In this document: positions 55,140-64,000 of the stretch, in pieces
Layout of the letters: each line of letters starts with the position of its first letter
How positions within the stretch are numbered: the first letter of the stretch is position 1
Assembly: GCF_002975275.1 (NCBI RefSeq)
Contig: NZ_PCOQ01000005.1
Coordinates: 248,001-312,000, forward strand
Source of the DNA: Achromobacter sp. MYb9
Lineage (GTDB): Bacteria > Pseudomonadota > Gammaproteobacteria > Burkholderiales > Burkholderiaceae_B
DNA length: 64,000 nucleotides
Direction: 5' to 3'
The notes under the pieces: generated by a model
Told to the model about the DNA's origin: nothing
Databases searched by the model: none
The model's input: only the letters and a program-made list of their open reading frames with translations
Translations under genes and position numbers: made by a program

Positions 55140-56576
55140 TCAGGCGTGGGTGGGGGGCAGCCGGCCTTCCCACGGGCGCGCGCGCTCCAGTTGGCCCGCC
55201 AATTCGAATAGCGTGGTTTCGTCGCCGTAAGGCGCCATGAACTGAATGCCGATGGGCAGGCCCGCCGGGGTCTGGAATAGCGGCACGCTCATGGCGGGGA
55301 TGCCCGCGGCATTGGCCGGGCGCGTGAAGACGGTGCCTTGCATGAACTCGCTTGCGAAGGCGCGCCAGTCCGGGCCGCGCACGTCCAGGGCGGTCATGGG
55401 CGGCGGCAACGTCGGCATGACAGGCGTCAACAGGACGTCGACCTCCGCGAACAACCGGCCCAGACTGCGGGCGACGCTGTTGGCGGTGTTGCGCGCGGCG
55501 AGCAGGGCCGGCGCCGACAAGCTGCGACCATACTCGGCCAGGCCCAGGTTGACGGGTTCGAAGCCGTCCGCGTCGGGCGGCCGTCCGGTGTCGGCGGCAA
55601 TCGCGTCCACTTCCAGCGCCGTGTAGGCGGCGATGATGCGCAGGTAAGCATCGGCCAGGGCCGATTCGTCAAAATTGAAGGCGGCGGCCTGGACGCGATG
55701 CCCCAGCTGGCGGCACAGGGCTGCGGCATCGTCCAGCGCGGCGGCGATGGCATCGTCCAGACGCAAGCCCATGCCGGGCCCGGCCACGACGCCGATGCGC
55801 AACGGCCGCGGATCGCGGGATGCCGCCTGAACGTAGGGGCCGGACTTGGCCGGCGCGGCGTAAAGGGCGCCGGGCTCGGGCGCGTCGGTCAGGTCCAGCA
55901 GCAGGGCGGAATCGCGCACCGACCGCGTCAGGGCGTGGTGACTGACCAGCCCGCCCCAGTTCTCGCTGGACACCGGGCCGCAAGGCGTGCGCCCGCGCGA
56001 CGCCCGCAGGCCGAACAATCCGCCGCAGGCCGCCGGGATGCGGATCGAACCCGCGCCGTCGTTGCCATAGGCCAACGGCACCATGCGAGCGGCCACCGCG
56101 GCCGCCGCGCCGCCGGACGACCCGCCGATGCTGCGGCCGGCGTCCCACGGGTTCAGCGTAGGGCCGTGCAGCGTCGGTGACGTGGCGATGTTGCCGGAGA
56201 ACTCCGGCAGGTTCGTCTTGCCCACGATGACCATGCCGGCGGCCTTGTAGCGGCGCACGATCTCGTGGTCGTGCGCCGGCACGTAGCCACGGGCAGCGCG
56301 GCAGCCAAACGACATCGGCACCCCGGCATAGGTCGGGCAGTCGTCTTTCAGCAGCACCGGCACGCCACGCAGTGGCGCGTCGGCGGGCAGGTGGCGCAGC
56401 TGCTCCTCGGCCGCTTCGCGCATCGTCAGGATGACGGCATTCAAGTGGGGATTGACCCGGTCGATGGCGGCGAACGCGTGCGCGACCGCATCGGCGGGGC
56501 TGAGTTGGCCGTCGCGGATGGCGGCCGCCAGCGCGGTGGCGTCGGCGTGCCGGTAATGGATTTCAGCGTAGGACAT
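55140..56576 (-). CDS. Amidase signature family amidohydrolase
   Basis: A 478-residue amidase with the Ser-cisSer-Lys triad: Lys77 in VLLKDDCPT, the cis-serine in GGSSGG (151-156) and the nucleophile Ser177 in GAGSIRIP. It hydrolyses a carboxamide to acid and ammonia or amine; GatA and MAE2 share the fold. It ends a seven-gene operon with an oligopeptide-type importer, so its substrate is probably the imported compound or a cleavage product. No GatB/C partner is present. I start at the ATG of MSYAEIH. Confidence 0.92.
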   Translation of the reverse strand: MSYAEIHYRHADATALAAAIRDGQLSPADAVAHAFAAIDRVNPHLNAVILTMREAAEEQLRHLPADAPLRGVPVLLKDDCPTYAGVPMSFGCRAARGYVPAHDHEIVRRYKAAGMVIVGKTNLPEFSGNIATSPTLHGPTLNPWDAGRSIGGSSGGAAAAVAARMVPLAYGNDGAGSIRIPAACGGLFGLRASRGRTPCGPVSSENWGGLVSHHALTRSVRDSALLLDLTDAPEPGALYAAPAKSGPYVQAASRDPRPLRIGVVAGPGMGLRLDDAIAAALDDAAALCRQLGHRVQAAAFNFDESALADAYLRIIAAYTALEVDAIAADTGRPPDADGFEPVNLGLAEYGRSLSAPALLAARNTANSVARSLGRLFAEVDVLLTPVMPTLPPPMTALDVRGPDWRAFASEFMQGTVFTRPANAAGIPAMSVPLFQTPAGLPIGIQFMAPYGDETTLFELAGQLERARPWEGRLPPTHA

Positions 56577-56590
56577 GTCGGGTGGCCGTG

Positions 56591-58144
56591 TCAGGGTTGG
56601 GTCTTGGTCACGCCCCAGAAGCGGTGCGTGCCCGCTGGCCAGCCCGCGTAACCCTGCACGACGGGGCGCAGGGCGGTCACGACGGGCAGATTGAACAGGC
56701 CGATGATGGGGATATCGCGCGCCATCAGTTCGTGCAGCTGGTTGAAAAGATCGCGCCGCTTGGCCAGATCGGGCTCCATCGCGACCTGCTTGAGCAGGGC
56801 GGCGGCCTTGGGATCGTCCCATTGGCGGGTGGGCTCGAGCTTTTTATCGCCGATCAGCGATTCATACATCAGCAACGGATCCAGGCGCGCCGAATAGCCG
56901 AAGATGGCCAGCTCATATTGGCCGCGTCCGTACAGATCAAGTTGCGACGCCCAGTCGCGCACCTTCAGCTCGACATTGATGCCGGAGGCAGCCAGCATGG
57001 CCTGCACGATGGTGGCCGCCTGCACGCGTTCCTGGCGGTTGGCCACCAGCAGCGTGATCGGTTGGCCCTTGTAACCGGCCTGCGCCAGCAGTTTGCGGGC
57101 CGCGGCGGGGTCATAGGCCGGCCAGGTCTTGCTGCGTTCGTCGTAGTAGGGGCTTTGCGGCACCAGCACCGAAGGATTGGCCGTGTACAGCCCTTCGCCC
57201 GACGCTTCGGCCAGATCCGGCAGGCTGAGGGCCTGGGCGATGGCCTGGCGCATGCGGACGTCTTGCAGCGCCGGTGCGGTGGATTGCACCTGCATCACAA
57301 GCCAGCTGGGAGTTTGCTGCACCTGCACGGGGATGCCCTGGCTGCGCAGCGTGGCCAAAGTGGTGGGTTCAATGCCGTCCACCACGTCCAGATCGCCCGA
57401 GAGCAGTCCGTTGCTGCGGGTGCTGGCGTCCGGCACGGTCATGAAGCGCAGGACGGGAATGGTGGCCGTCTTATTGCCCGCGTAGCCGTCGCGCGCGCCG
57501 GGCAGGGCGTCGTACCCGGCGAAGCGCTTGAGGTCCAGCTGACGGCCCTGCATCATGCCGCCGAAGGCATAGGGGCCGGTGCCGATGGGCGTGTCGAAGC
57601 TGCCGTCCGCCTTGACGGAATCCGGGTGCAGGATCCATGGCGTGCATTGGACGGTGGCCATCGTCATGGGGAAATTGGGCGCGGGCGCGGCGAACGTGAA
57701 GCGCACGGTCAGCGGATCCACGGCCTGCACGTCTTGCAAGGCCGGGCCGATCTTGCCGTTGTAGCGGTTGACGCACTGGAAGTTGGTCTTGGGGTCCAGA
57801 TAACGCTTGAAATTCCAGACGACGGTGTCGGCGGTCAGCACCGCGCCATTCTGGAAATGCACCTGCGGGCGCAACTTGAACTCGTAAACCTTGCCGCCAT
57901 CGCTTGCCTGCCAGCTTTCCGCCAGCACGGGTTTGATCTTCAGGTCTTCGCCATAGGCCACCAGGCCTTCGACGACGTGCGCCAACACCATGTCGGCGTT
58001 GGCGTCGCGGTTGACCCCAGGGTTGATGCTGGCGATGTCGGCGTGCAGCGCCACGCGCAGCATCTGGGCGTCGCCCGCGGCGTGGGCGCCAGCGCTCAGC
58101 AGGCCACCTGACAGCAAGGCGAAAAAAGCAAGGTGTCGGTTCAT
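56591..58144 (-). CDS. Oligopeptide-type ABC transporter substrate-binding protein
   Basis: A 517-residue family 5 extracellular binding protein (DppA/OppA-like). Residues 1-22 are a signal peptide (LLSAGAHA). The mature chain has LAESWQASDGGKVYEFKLRPQVHFQNGAVLTADTVVWNFKRYLD, the classic SBP_bac_5 start. It contains several Cys and a hydrophobic pocket region. It lies 14 bp before the amidase and 24 bp after a hydrolase gene, and feeds the permease pair encoded upstream. Confidence 0.92.
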   Translation of the reverse strand: MNRHLAFFALLSGGLLSAGAHAAGDAQMLRVALHADIASINPGVNRDANADMVLAHVVEGLVAYGEDLKIKPVLAESWQASDGGKVYEFKLRPQVHFQNGAVLTADTVVWNFKRYLDPKTNFQCVNRYNGKIGPALQDVQAVDPLTVRFTFAAPAPNFPMTMATVQCTPWILHPDSVKADGSFDTPIGTGPYAFGGMMQGRQLDLKRFAGYDALPGARDGYAGNKTATIPVLRFMTVPDASTRSNGLLSGDLDVVDGIEPTTLATLRSQGIPVQVQQTPSWLVMQVQSTAPALQDVRMRQAIAQALSLPDLAEASGEGLYTANPSVLVPQSPYYDERSKTWPAYDPAAARKLLAQAGYKGQPITLLVANRQERVQAATIVQAMLAASGINVELKVRDWASQLDLYGRGQYELAIFGYSARLDPLLMYESLIGDKKLEPTRQWDDPKAAALLKQVAMEPDLAKRRDLFNQLHELMARDIPIIGLFNLPVVTALRPVVQGYAGWPAGTHRFWGVTKTQP

Positions 58145-58168
58145 GATTTCTCCTTTATTTTTAAAGCT

Positions 58169-59023
58169 TTAGCGGCGGGACTTCAAAAAGTCCTCGAAGA
58201 ACGATTCCACCGCCTCGATGACCTTGAACGGTTCATGGGCCACGCCCGGCACGGTGTCGCGTCGTACCTTCACGCCATGGGCCTCGAAGCTTGCGGCCAG
58301 TGCCTCGATCCGCTGGATGCGGTTGTCGCCTTGCAGCTCGGCGCCCGGCATCCACAGCTTGCTGTCCCGCGGAATGGTGATTTCCCACGTGGCGGTGTCT
58401 TCCGTGCCCACCAGCGTCTGCACGGCGACTTCCCGCATGGCGCCGATGTCGATCGCGCGGCCGAAGCGGGCCGGTACGTCGCGCACGCCCACCCACCAGT
58501 CGTAGTCCTGATTCAGCAGGGTGACCACGCCGGGGGCGCCAATGGAGACGGCTTGCAGGCGTTCGGGGTGCAGCATGAAGAAACGCTGGCAGAACTGCCC
58601 GCCGCCCGAATAGCCGTACAGCAGGAAGCGGTGGCCGTTGACGCGGTATTTGGCGATGGTTTCGTCCACCATGGACAGCAGCACGTGGTCGTAGCGGATG
58701 TCGTGGAATTGGATGCGCTTGTAATTGGCCAGGTCGCCCGGTTCGATAATGCCCACCGGGAACAGGGGGGCCAGCACGATGCAGTCGTTGCGCTGGGCGA
58801 AATCAGCGAAGCGGTCGCGGTACTGCGCCGCCGTGCGGCCGGTGCCGTGCACGATGACCGCCAGGTCATAGGCCTTTGCGCCGGCCTCGTCATAGTCGGG
58901 CGGCACATACAGGCAATAGCTGAAGCGCTGGTCGAACTGGCTGGCGAAGAACGGCGTGGCGCCGAAGTCGTAGAAGCTGAGTTTGACGCCGTGGCCCTGG
59001 CGGGGCGGGGGTGTCGTGGACAT
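58169..59023 (-). CDS. Alpha/beta hydrolase
   Basis: A 284-residue alpha/beta-hydrolase with nucleophile elbow GYSGGG (around residues 141-146), the oxyanion region VIVHGTGRTAAQYRD and a late His in VPGVAHEPFK; an Asp in the strand before it completes the triad. It has no signal peptide. Members cleave esters, amides or lactones. Its place inside the importer operon, between the ATPase and binding-protein genes, points to processing of the imported compound. Confidence 0.85.
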   Translation of the reverse strand: MSTTPPPRQGHGVKLSFYDFGATPFFASQFDQRFSYCLYVPPDYDEAGAKAYDLAVIVHGTGRTAAQYRDRFADFAQRNDCIVLAPLFPVGIIEPGDLANYKRIQFHDIRYDHVLLSMVDETIAKYRVNGHRFLLYGYSGGGQFCQRFFMLHPERLQAVSIGAPGVVTLLNQDYDWWVGVRDVPARFGRAIDIGAMREVAVQTLVGTEDTATWEITIPRDSKLWMPGAELQGDNRIQRIEALAASFEAHGVKVRRDTVPGVAHEPFKVIEAVESFFEDFLKSRR

Positions 59024-59035
59024 GGACGGGATCTC

Positions 59036-60700
59036 CTAGGAAAACGATTCGGCGGGTTGCGCCATGGCCAGCGTGTCGTTGCGCCACTTCAGGCGGACGC
59101 CGCCGGCGGCGGTGGCTTCCAGCATGGGGATGGCGCCCAGCAACTGGCGTGTATAGGGTTCGCGGGGGCGGTCGAAAATGGCGTCGCGGGTGCCGGCTTC
59201 GACGATCCGGCCCGCCTGCATCACGATGACGCGGTCGGCGATCTGCTCCACCACGCCCAGGTCATGGCTGATGAACAGACAGGAAAATCCATAGCGTTGT
59301 TGCAGGTCCGCCAGCAGGTCCAGCACCTGGGCGCGGACCGTGACGTCCAGCGCCGACACCGCTTCGTCGGCGATCAGCAGCGCCGGCCGTCGCACCAGGG
59401 CGCGGGCGATCGCCACGCGCTGGCGCTGTCCGCCGGATAGTTCGTGCGGATAGCGCAGACCAAAGTCGCCGTCCAGGCCGACGTCGCGCAAGGTCGTGGC
59501 GACACGCTCGTCTTTTTGCGCCGCGCTGAGCCCGGGCGCCAGCCGCAGGGCTTCGGCCACCAGCGCGAACACGGTCATGCGCGGGTCCAGCGACGAATAC
59601 GGGTCCTGGAACACCATTTGGCAGTTATAGCGATAGTCGTTGAAGGCGGCGCCGCGGGCGGCCAGCGGCTGGCCTTTGTAGCGCAGCGCGCCACCGGTCG
59701 GCGCGACCAGCCCGGTCAGCACGGAACCCAGCGTGGTCTTGCCGGAACCGGACTCGCCCACCACGGCCACGACTTCGCCGGGGTGGATATCCAGGTCGAT
59801 ACCGTGCAGCACGCGGTTGCCGGCCTGCCGGGTAAACCAGCCCTGGCGCGCGCCATATTCCACCGTAAGGCCGCGCGCCGACAGCAGTGGCGCCTGGGTG
59901 GCAAGCGGACGCGGCGGACGCCGTTGCGGCAGCGTCGCCAGCAACTGGCGCGTGTAGTCGTGCGCGGGCGTGGCCAGCAATTGCGCGGTCGGGCCGGTTT
60001 CGACGATATCGCCGCGCCGCATGACCACCATGCGCTGCGCATAGCGCGCCACCATCGGCAGATCGTGGCTGATCAGCAGCACGGCCGTGCCGTTCTCCTG
60101 GGTCAGTTCCACCAGCATCTCCATCACTTCCCGCTGAATCACGGCGTCCAGCGCCGTGGTGGGTTCGTCGGCGATCAGCAGCGCGGGGCGCAGCAGCATG
60201 GCCGAGGCGATCATGATGCGTTGACGCATGCCTCCCGAGAATTCGTGCGGATAGGCATCCAGCACGCGGGACACGTCGGTCAGCCCGACGCGGCGCAGCA
60301 TGGCTTCGATGCGGTCGCGATGCGTGGCGCGTTCGCCGGGCGCATGCTGTTCCAGCCCTTCGGCCAATTGCTGGCCGACGGTCAGCGACGGCGTCAGCGA
60401 CGTCATGGGTTCCTGGAACACCATGGCCACCTTCGGGCCGCGCAGGGCGCGCAATTGCGCGGGCCGCAGCCCGTAGACGGAAGTGCCGTCCAGCCGGATG
60501 TCGCCGCCCGCGCGGTCGATGGCCTGCGGGGTCAGCCGCATGATGGCCCGGCCCAGCATGGTTTTGCCAGAGCCCGATTCGCCGACCACACCGACGATCT
60601 CGCCACGCGCGACCTGCATGCTGGCTTGCGAAACCACGTTGTGGCCATGGCCGGCGGTCAGCGTCAGGGCGTCGATATCGAGCAGGACGGGGGAAGTCAT
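59036..60700 (-). CDS. Oligopeptide-type ABC ATPase, DppD-DppF fusion
   Basis: A 554-residue protein with two ATPase domains in one chain, as in GsiA. Domain 1 has [32 protein letters not shown] and [12 protein letters not shown]; domain 2 has [30 protein letters not shown] and [12 protein letters not shown]. In domain 2 the usual DEPV is DEAV. Both H-loops (SHDLPMV, SHDLGVV) are intact. The start overlaps the permease stop (ATGA). It powers the permease pair encoded just upstream. Confidence 0.93.
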   Translation of the reverse strand: MTSPVLLDIDALTLTAGHGHNVVSQASMQVARGEIVGVVGESGSGKTMLGRAIMRLTPQAIDRAGGDIRLDGTSVYGLRPAQLRALRGPKVAMVFQEPMTSLTPSLTVGQQLAEGLEQHAPGERATHRDRIEAMLRRVGLTDVSRVLDAYPHEFSGGMRQRIMIASAMLLRPALLIADEPTTALDAVIQREVMEMLVELTQENGTAVLLISHDLPMVARYAQRMVVMRRGDIVETGPTAQLLATPAHDYTRQLLATLPQRRPPRPLATQAPLLSARGLTVEYGARQGWFTRQAGNRVLHGIDLDIHPGEVVAVVGESGSGKTTLGSVLTGLVAPTGGALRYKGQPLAARGAAFNDYRYNCQMVFQDPYSSLDPRMTVFALVAEALRLAPGLSAAQKDERVATTLRDVGLDGDFGLRYPHELSGGQRQRVAIARALVRRPALLIADEAVSALDVTVRAQVLDLLADLQQRYGFSCLFISHDLGVVEQIADRVIVMQAGRIVEAGTRDAIFDRPREPYTRQLLGAIPMLEATAAGGVRLKWRNDTLAMAQPAESFS

Positions 60701-61515
60701 ACGCGCCTCCGCATGCGGGGGTCCAGCCGGTCGCGCAGTGCGTCGCCCAGCAAATTGATGCCCAGCAACGACAGCGAAATCGCCAGGCCGGGAAAGATGG
60801 CCAGCCAGGCGGCCTGGCCGATGTAGGTGCGGCTGCCGGCCAGCATGTTGCCCCAGGTCGGCGCGGGCGGCGCCACGCCCAGGCCCAGGAAACTGAGCGA
60901 GCTTTCCGCCAGGATGATCCAGCCGCACATGGACGTCGCCATGACAATCACTGGCGCCAGGCAGTTGGGCAGCAGATGCCGCATCAACGTATAGAACTCT
61001 GAGTTGCCCATCACGCGGGACGCTCGGACGAATTCGCGTTCGCGCAGGCTCATCACGGTGCCGCGCACCACCCGCACGACCGACGACATATAAGCCAGCG
61101 CCAGCGCCAGGATGATGCCGGTTTCGCTGGCGCCGAAAACGGCCAGCAGCCCAAGCGCCAGCAGCAGCCCGGGAAAGGCCAGCAGTGCGTCGTTCAGCGC
61201 CATCAGCACGCGGTCCGGCCAGCCGCGCAGATAGCCGCTGACGGCGCCGATCAGGACGCCGGCGCCCGTCGCCAGCAGCACGGTCATCAGACTGACGCGC
61301 AGGCTGGCGGTGGTGCCGCGCATCAGCCGGCTGAACACGTCGCGGCCCAGTTCATCCGTGCCCATCAGGTGGGTCAGGCTGGGCGCGGCCAGGCGCGACT
61401 TGAAATCAAGCTTGAGCGGGTCGTAGGGCGTCCAGAACAGGGCCACCAACGCCGTGATCACCACGGCCGCGACCAAGGTGCCGCCGATGACGGCGGTAAG
61501 GGAACGACGGGTCAT
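60697..61515 (-). CDS. Oligopeptide-type ABC permease (DppC-like)
   Basis: A 272-residue permease with six helices, starting with a single N-terminal helix and the motif HLMGTDELGRDVFSRLMRGTTASLRV typical of DppC/OppC. The EAA loop is EFVRASRVMGNSEFYTLMRHLLPN. It overlaps the ATPase gene and the DppB-like gene by four bases each, so the subunits are made in step. Confidence 0.94.
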   Translation of the reverse strand: MTRRSLTAVIGGTLVAAVVITALVALFWTPYDPLKLDFKSRLAAPSLTHLMGTDELGRDVFSRLMRGTTASLRVSLMTVLLATGAGVLIGAVSGYLRGWPDRVLMALNDALLAFPGLLLALGLLAVFGASETGIILALALAYMSSVVRVVRGTVMSLREREFVRASRVMGNSEFYTLMRHLLPNCLAPVIVMATSMCGWIILAESSLSFLGLGVAPPAPTWGNMLAGSRTYIGQAAWLAIFPGLAISLSLLGINLLGDALRDRLDPRMRRRV

Positions 61516-62456
61516 TTCGCGGCCACCCTGGGGTCGAAAATCGGATAGAGCAGGTCCACCAGCAGGTTCACCAGGACGTAGACCGTGGCGATGAAAAGCA
61601 GGCAGCCCTGGATGACGGGGTAGTCCCGGGCGAAGATGGCGTCCACCAGCAGACGCCCCAGCCCGGGGATGGTGAACACGGTTTCAATGACCGCGATGCC
61701 CGCCAGCAGGTTGCCCAGGATCAGCCCCAGCAGCGTCCAGGTGGGGCCGAACGAATTCTTGAAGGCGTGGCGCCACATCACCTTGCTTTCCGGCAGGCCC
61801 TTGGCGCGGGCGTGGGTGATGTAGTCCAGATGCAGCACTTCCAGGGTCGAGGCACGGGTCATGCGCAGGATCACGCCGATCTCGTGCAGCAACAGCGTGG
61901 CGACCGGCAGTACCAGGTACAGCAGCGCGCGGCCGGGGTTTTCGCTGAAGGCGACGAAGCCCACCACGGGAAACCAGCCCAGTTTCAGCGCGAAGAGCAG
62001 CAACAGCAGCAGACCCATCCAGAACGCCGGCAGCGAGAGCAGCAGCGTGGCGCCGGCCACCAGCGCCAGGTCCGCCATGCGGCCTTGGCGCCAGGCCGCG
62101 AACATGCCCGCTGGCACGGCCACCAGGGTGGCGAGCACCACGGCGGGCAGCACGATCTGCGCGCTGACCGCGAACCGCTCGAGGATCAGCGTCATCACCG
62201 GCTGGCGGTTGGCGATGGATTGTCCCAGGTCGCCTTGCAGCACGTGCCCGGCCCAGATGGCGAATTGCGTCGGCCAACTGGCGTTCAGACCCAGCTGTTC
62301 GCGCAACGCCGCTAGGCTGGCCGCATCGGCGGAGTCGCCCAGCATCAGCGCGGCCGGATCCCCCGGGATCAGCCGCACCAGGATGAACACGGCAAGCGCG
62401 ACGATCAGCAGCGTGGGCAGCGCCATGCCGATGCGCGAGGCGACGAATCTGAGCAT
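61512..62456 (-). CDS. Oligopeptide-type ABC permease (DppB-like)
   Basis: A 314-residue permease with six helices, the N-terminal lead MALPTLLIVALAVFILVRLIPGDPAALMLG and the EAA loop DYITHARAKGLPESKVMWRHAFKN. These identify the DppB/OppB subfamily. It is 4 bp after the C45 gene and overlaps the DppC-like gene. Confidence 0.94.
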   Translation of the reverse strand: MLRFVASRIGMALPTLLIVALAVFILVRLIPGDPAALMLGDSADAASLAALREQLGLNASWPTQFAIWAGHVLQGDLGQSIANRQPVMTLILERFAVSAQIVLPAVVLATLVAVPAGMFAAWRQGRMADLALVAGATLLLSLPAFWMGLLLLLLFALKLGWFPVVGFVAFSENPGRALLYLVLPVATLLLHEIGVILRMTRASTLEVLHLDYITHARAKGLPESKVMWRHAFKNSFGPTWTLLGLILGNLLAGIAVIETVFTIPGLGRLLVDAIFARDYPVIQGCLLFIATVYVLVNLLVDLLYPIFDPRVAAK

Positions 62457-62460
62457 GGCG

Positions 62461-63624
62461 TCAGGCTGCCGCCAGTTCGGACTCGCGCACGTCGACCGCG
62501 TCGCCCGGTTCGTCGCCGTCCAGCCGGTAGGTGGTGAAGCGCCGATTCGCTGCGGGCATGGGCGCGATTTCCATGATGCCCAACGCCGGTTCCATGACGA
62601 TCATCGCCACGGTGGCGGTCAGGTTGCCGCCGTCGCCGTGGCGTGCGGGGCGGCAGACGGAATAGGGCGCCAGGAAGTCGTCGAACAGGGCGGCCTTGAC
62701 GCCTTCGCGGTCAAGCAGGCGGCCTTGCGCCTGCAGCAGCCGGCGCACGCGCCAGTCGCGGTAGAAGCTCTCGGGCACGTGGGGAATGCCCGTGTCGCGC
62801 AGCTTGGACAGCGCGATGGCGCCCACCCAGTGGTTGGCGTGCACGATCAAGCCGTCGTCCGGATACAGCGGGAAGGCCTCGTCCGGCGCGCATTCGAAAT
62901 CAATGCCGAAGCCCGCCGCCGACGCGATCATGATGTTGTTCGAGCACGACTTGGGCGTGGTCGCCACGACCTTGGCCGCCAGCGCGAAGTGCTCCTGTTC
63001 CAGCACCTTGCGGCGGATCAGGCCCAGCGGCACGCCCAGCGACCGGTAGTCGCGCTCGCATTCCAGGTAATTGGCGGTGATGGACACACCTGCCGCGTTC
63101 AAGCCGCTGCGCGCCAGCCCGCCGGCTTCGACGAAGGTCAGGTAGTCGGGGCCGTGGTTCTGACGCACCCGCAGCACCACGCCGGTGTCGGCGCATTCGG
63201 CGCGCCAGTCCCAGTTTTGCGCGTGGATCAGATTGCCGGAGGCGCTGCGTTCGGGCAGCAGGATGGCCCCGGTGCAACCGTCGTCGGCCTCGTCGTCGGG
63301 GTTGGCCGTGGCGCTTTGCGCCCGCGCCAGTGCCATGACCTCGGTGCGGGCGTTGATCATGACGATGTCTTCGAACGGTACCCCTGCGCCGGCCGCGATG
63401 CCGTGCATTTCCTCGACGTAGCGTTCGTCGAAGTCACCGATGCGGCGCGCGTAGTCGGCGATCAGGGCTGTCTTTTGCGCGGCGCTCATGCCGAATCCGT
63501 CCAGGGCCCCGCCGTATAGCGCCACGCTCTGCCGGATGCGAGGAGCCAGCGCCCGACCGTACTGGCGGCCGCGCTCTTCGGGGCCGCCCGTCAACGTCAC
63601 GCAGGGAAAGGGGGTGATCGCCAT
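62461..63624 (-). CDS. C45 family autoproteolytic acyltransferase/hydrolase
   Basis: A 387-residue Ntn-hydrolase of the acyl-CoA:6-aminopenicillanate acyltransferase (IAT) family. Self-cleavage between Gly116 and Cys117 (DDGCTGAIL) would free Cys117 as the nucleophile. The NARTE motif lies at 91-95 and GNLIHAQNWDWR follows the cleavage site. Such enzymes cleave or transfer N-acyl groups, with penicillin and peptide-like amides as substrates. It is the first gene of the importer operon, next to a divergent GntR gene. No signal peptide, so it acts in the cytosol. Confidence 0.9.
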   Translation of the reverse strand: MAITPFPCVTLTGGPEERGRQYGRALAPRIRQSVALYGGALDGFGMSAAQKTALIADYARRIGDFDERYVEEMHGIAAGAGVPFEDIVMINARTEVMALARAQSATANPDDEADDGCTGAILLPERSASGNLIHAQNWDWRAECADTGVVLRVRQNHGPDYLTFVEAGGLARSGLNAAGVSITANYLECERDYRSLGVPLGLIRRKVLEQEHFALAAKVVATTPKSCSNNIMIASAAGFGIDFECAPDEAFPLYPDDGLIVHANHWVGAIALSKLRDTGIPHVPESFYRDWRVRRLLQAQGRLLDREGVKAALFDDFLAPYSVCRPARHGDGGNLTATVAMIVMEPALGIMEIAPMPAANRRFTTYRLDGDEPGDAVDVRESELAAA

Positions 63625-63636
63625 CGCTTGTCCTTT

Positions 63637-63661
63637 TGTATTTTGATGCTGTGTAATACAC
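63637..63661. promoter_or_regulatory. Inverted repeat in the C45/GntR divergent promoter
   Basis: TGTATT (63637-63642) and AATACA (63655-63660) are complementary across 12 bp, and GTGT-AAT-ACAC (63651-63661) is a palindrome on its own. The site is 13 bp from the C45 start and is a likely binding site for the adjacent GntR regulator. Confidence 0.45.
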
Positions 63662-63793
63662 TAAATAGGCCGGATGTTGGCTGTCAATCTGTTTTATGTG
63701 GCGTTATATGAAATTTAGGGAAAACGTGAATGCCAAGGATGCGAATTGGCATTGAGCATAGGAACCCACCGTGAAGCGCAGGAGCGCGATGCC

Positions 63794-64000
63794 ATGCAGG
63801 AGCTAAGTCCCCTACAGATCGAAGTCGCCCGCAAGCTCACGGCGCTGATTCAAGGCGGCCGCTGGCAGGTTGGCGAACGGCTGTCGGATGCGCGCCTGGC
63901 GCAAGAACTCAAGGTGTCCCGGTCGCCGATCCGGCAAGCGCTGAATCTGCTGACGCGCCAGGGCCTGGTGGCGTATACGCCCGGCAAGGGCTACCGGCTG
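63794..64000 (+). CDS. GntR family regulator, N-terminal part (cut by window edge)
   Basis: The 69 visible residues are a GntR winged-helix: LTALIQGGRWQVGERLSDARLAQELKVSRSPIRQALNLLTRQGLVAYTPGKGYRL, with the recognition helix VSRSPIRQALNLL. The ligand-binding domain lies beyond the window, so the subfamily is undecided. AGGAG lies 9 bases before the ATG; another ATG 5 bases upstream is in a different frame. It is divergent from the C45-dpp-amidase operon and probably represses it. Confidence 0.88.
   Translation, partial: MQELSPLQIEVARKLTALIQGGRWQVGERLSDARLAQELKVSRSPIRQALNLLTRQGLVAYTPGKGYRL

Overview
The window is chromosomal DNA from a high-GC betaproteobacterium, most likely Achromobacter or a close Alcaligenaceae relative (Burkholderiales). 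This rests on base composition, dense operons, a Bug/TctC binding protein, a Burkholderia-type QueE, a fused-AB Mrp antiporter and general protein resemblance; no rRNA is present to confirm it. I see no tRNA, rRNA, CRISPR array, insertion sequence, prophage or integrase. The content is core or metabolic rather than an island, although several genes are unusual in their families.

Layout. 1-11 kb: a MarR-FUSC efflux pair (cut by the left edge), the queE-queD pair of 7-deazaguanine synthesis, a NIPSNAP protein, the ribosome-rescue hydrolase ArfB, an ArsR repressor with an old-yellow-enzyme reductase, a CPBP protease, a MAPEG protein, an exported Ig-like protein, a YbaK-FUSC-NRDE operon and an OmpR-like regulator whose receiver domain has lost its phosphorylation residues. 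11-19 kb: a CecR/YbhGFSR-type drug-efflux operon (TetR, HlyD, ABC ATPase, ABC permease, outer-membrane factor), an MDR oxidoreductase, a DJ-1/PfpI protein and a minimal HD-GYP protein preceded by a 15-bp perfect hairpin.

19-28 kb: a glycerol module. glpD and glpR face a glpSTPQ-DUF2160-glpV ABC importer operon, with repeated GlpR-like half-sites between. The importer takes up glycerol or a related polyol, GlpD oxidises glycerol-3-phosphate, and GlpR probably represses both arms; no glycerol kinase is in the window. 28-34 kb: a thioredoxin-reductase-like flavoprotein, an acyl-CoA dehydrogenase, a TPR protein with a DUF2784 protein, an NTF2-like protein, a membrane-anchored Mrr-like nuclease-fold protein, an S4 protein and a DUF502 membrane protein. 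34-36 kb: an Lrp-type regulator divergent from D-amino acid dehydrogenase dadA. 36-40 kb: a two-gene SbcD/SbcC-like (YhaO/YhaN-like) nuclease-ATPase pair.

40-50 kb: an EamA exporter, a beta-helix repeat protein of unknown function, a Bug binding protein, and the six-gene Mrp (mrpAB-C-D-E-F-G) cation/proton antiporter operon behind a repeat-rich leader. 50-55 kb: an exported Pro/Ala-tailed protein, a translationally coupled HAD-tadA-ldcA group in which LdcA has a histidine-rich extension, and a YbiT-type ABC-F protein. 55-64 kb: a seven-gene operon of an oligopeptide-type ABC importer with a C45 acyl-transferase/amidohydrolase, an alpha/beta hydrolase and an amidase, divergent from a GntR regulator cut by the right edge. 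It looks like an uptake and hydrolysis pathway for an amide-linked compound.

Most promising for novelty: the 55-64 kb amide operon, the beta-helix protein, the complementary degenerate ATPase sites of GlpS/GlpT, the pseudo-receiver regulator, the His-rich LdcA, and the structured leaders before the HD-GYP gene and the Mrp operon.
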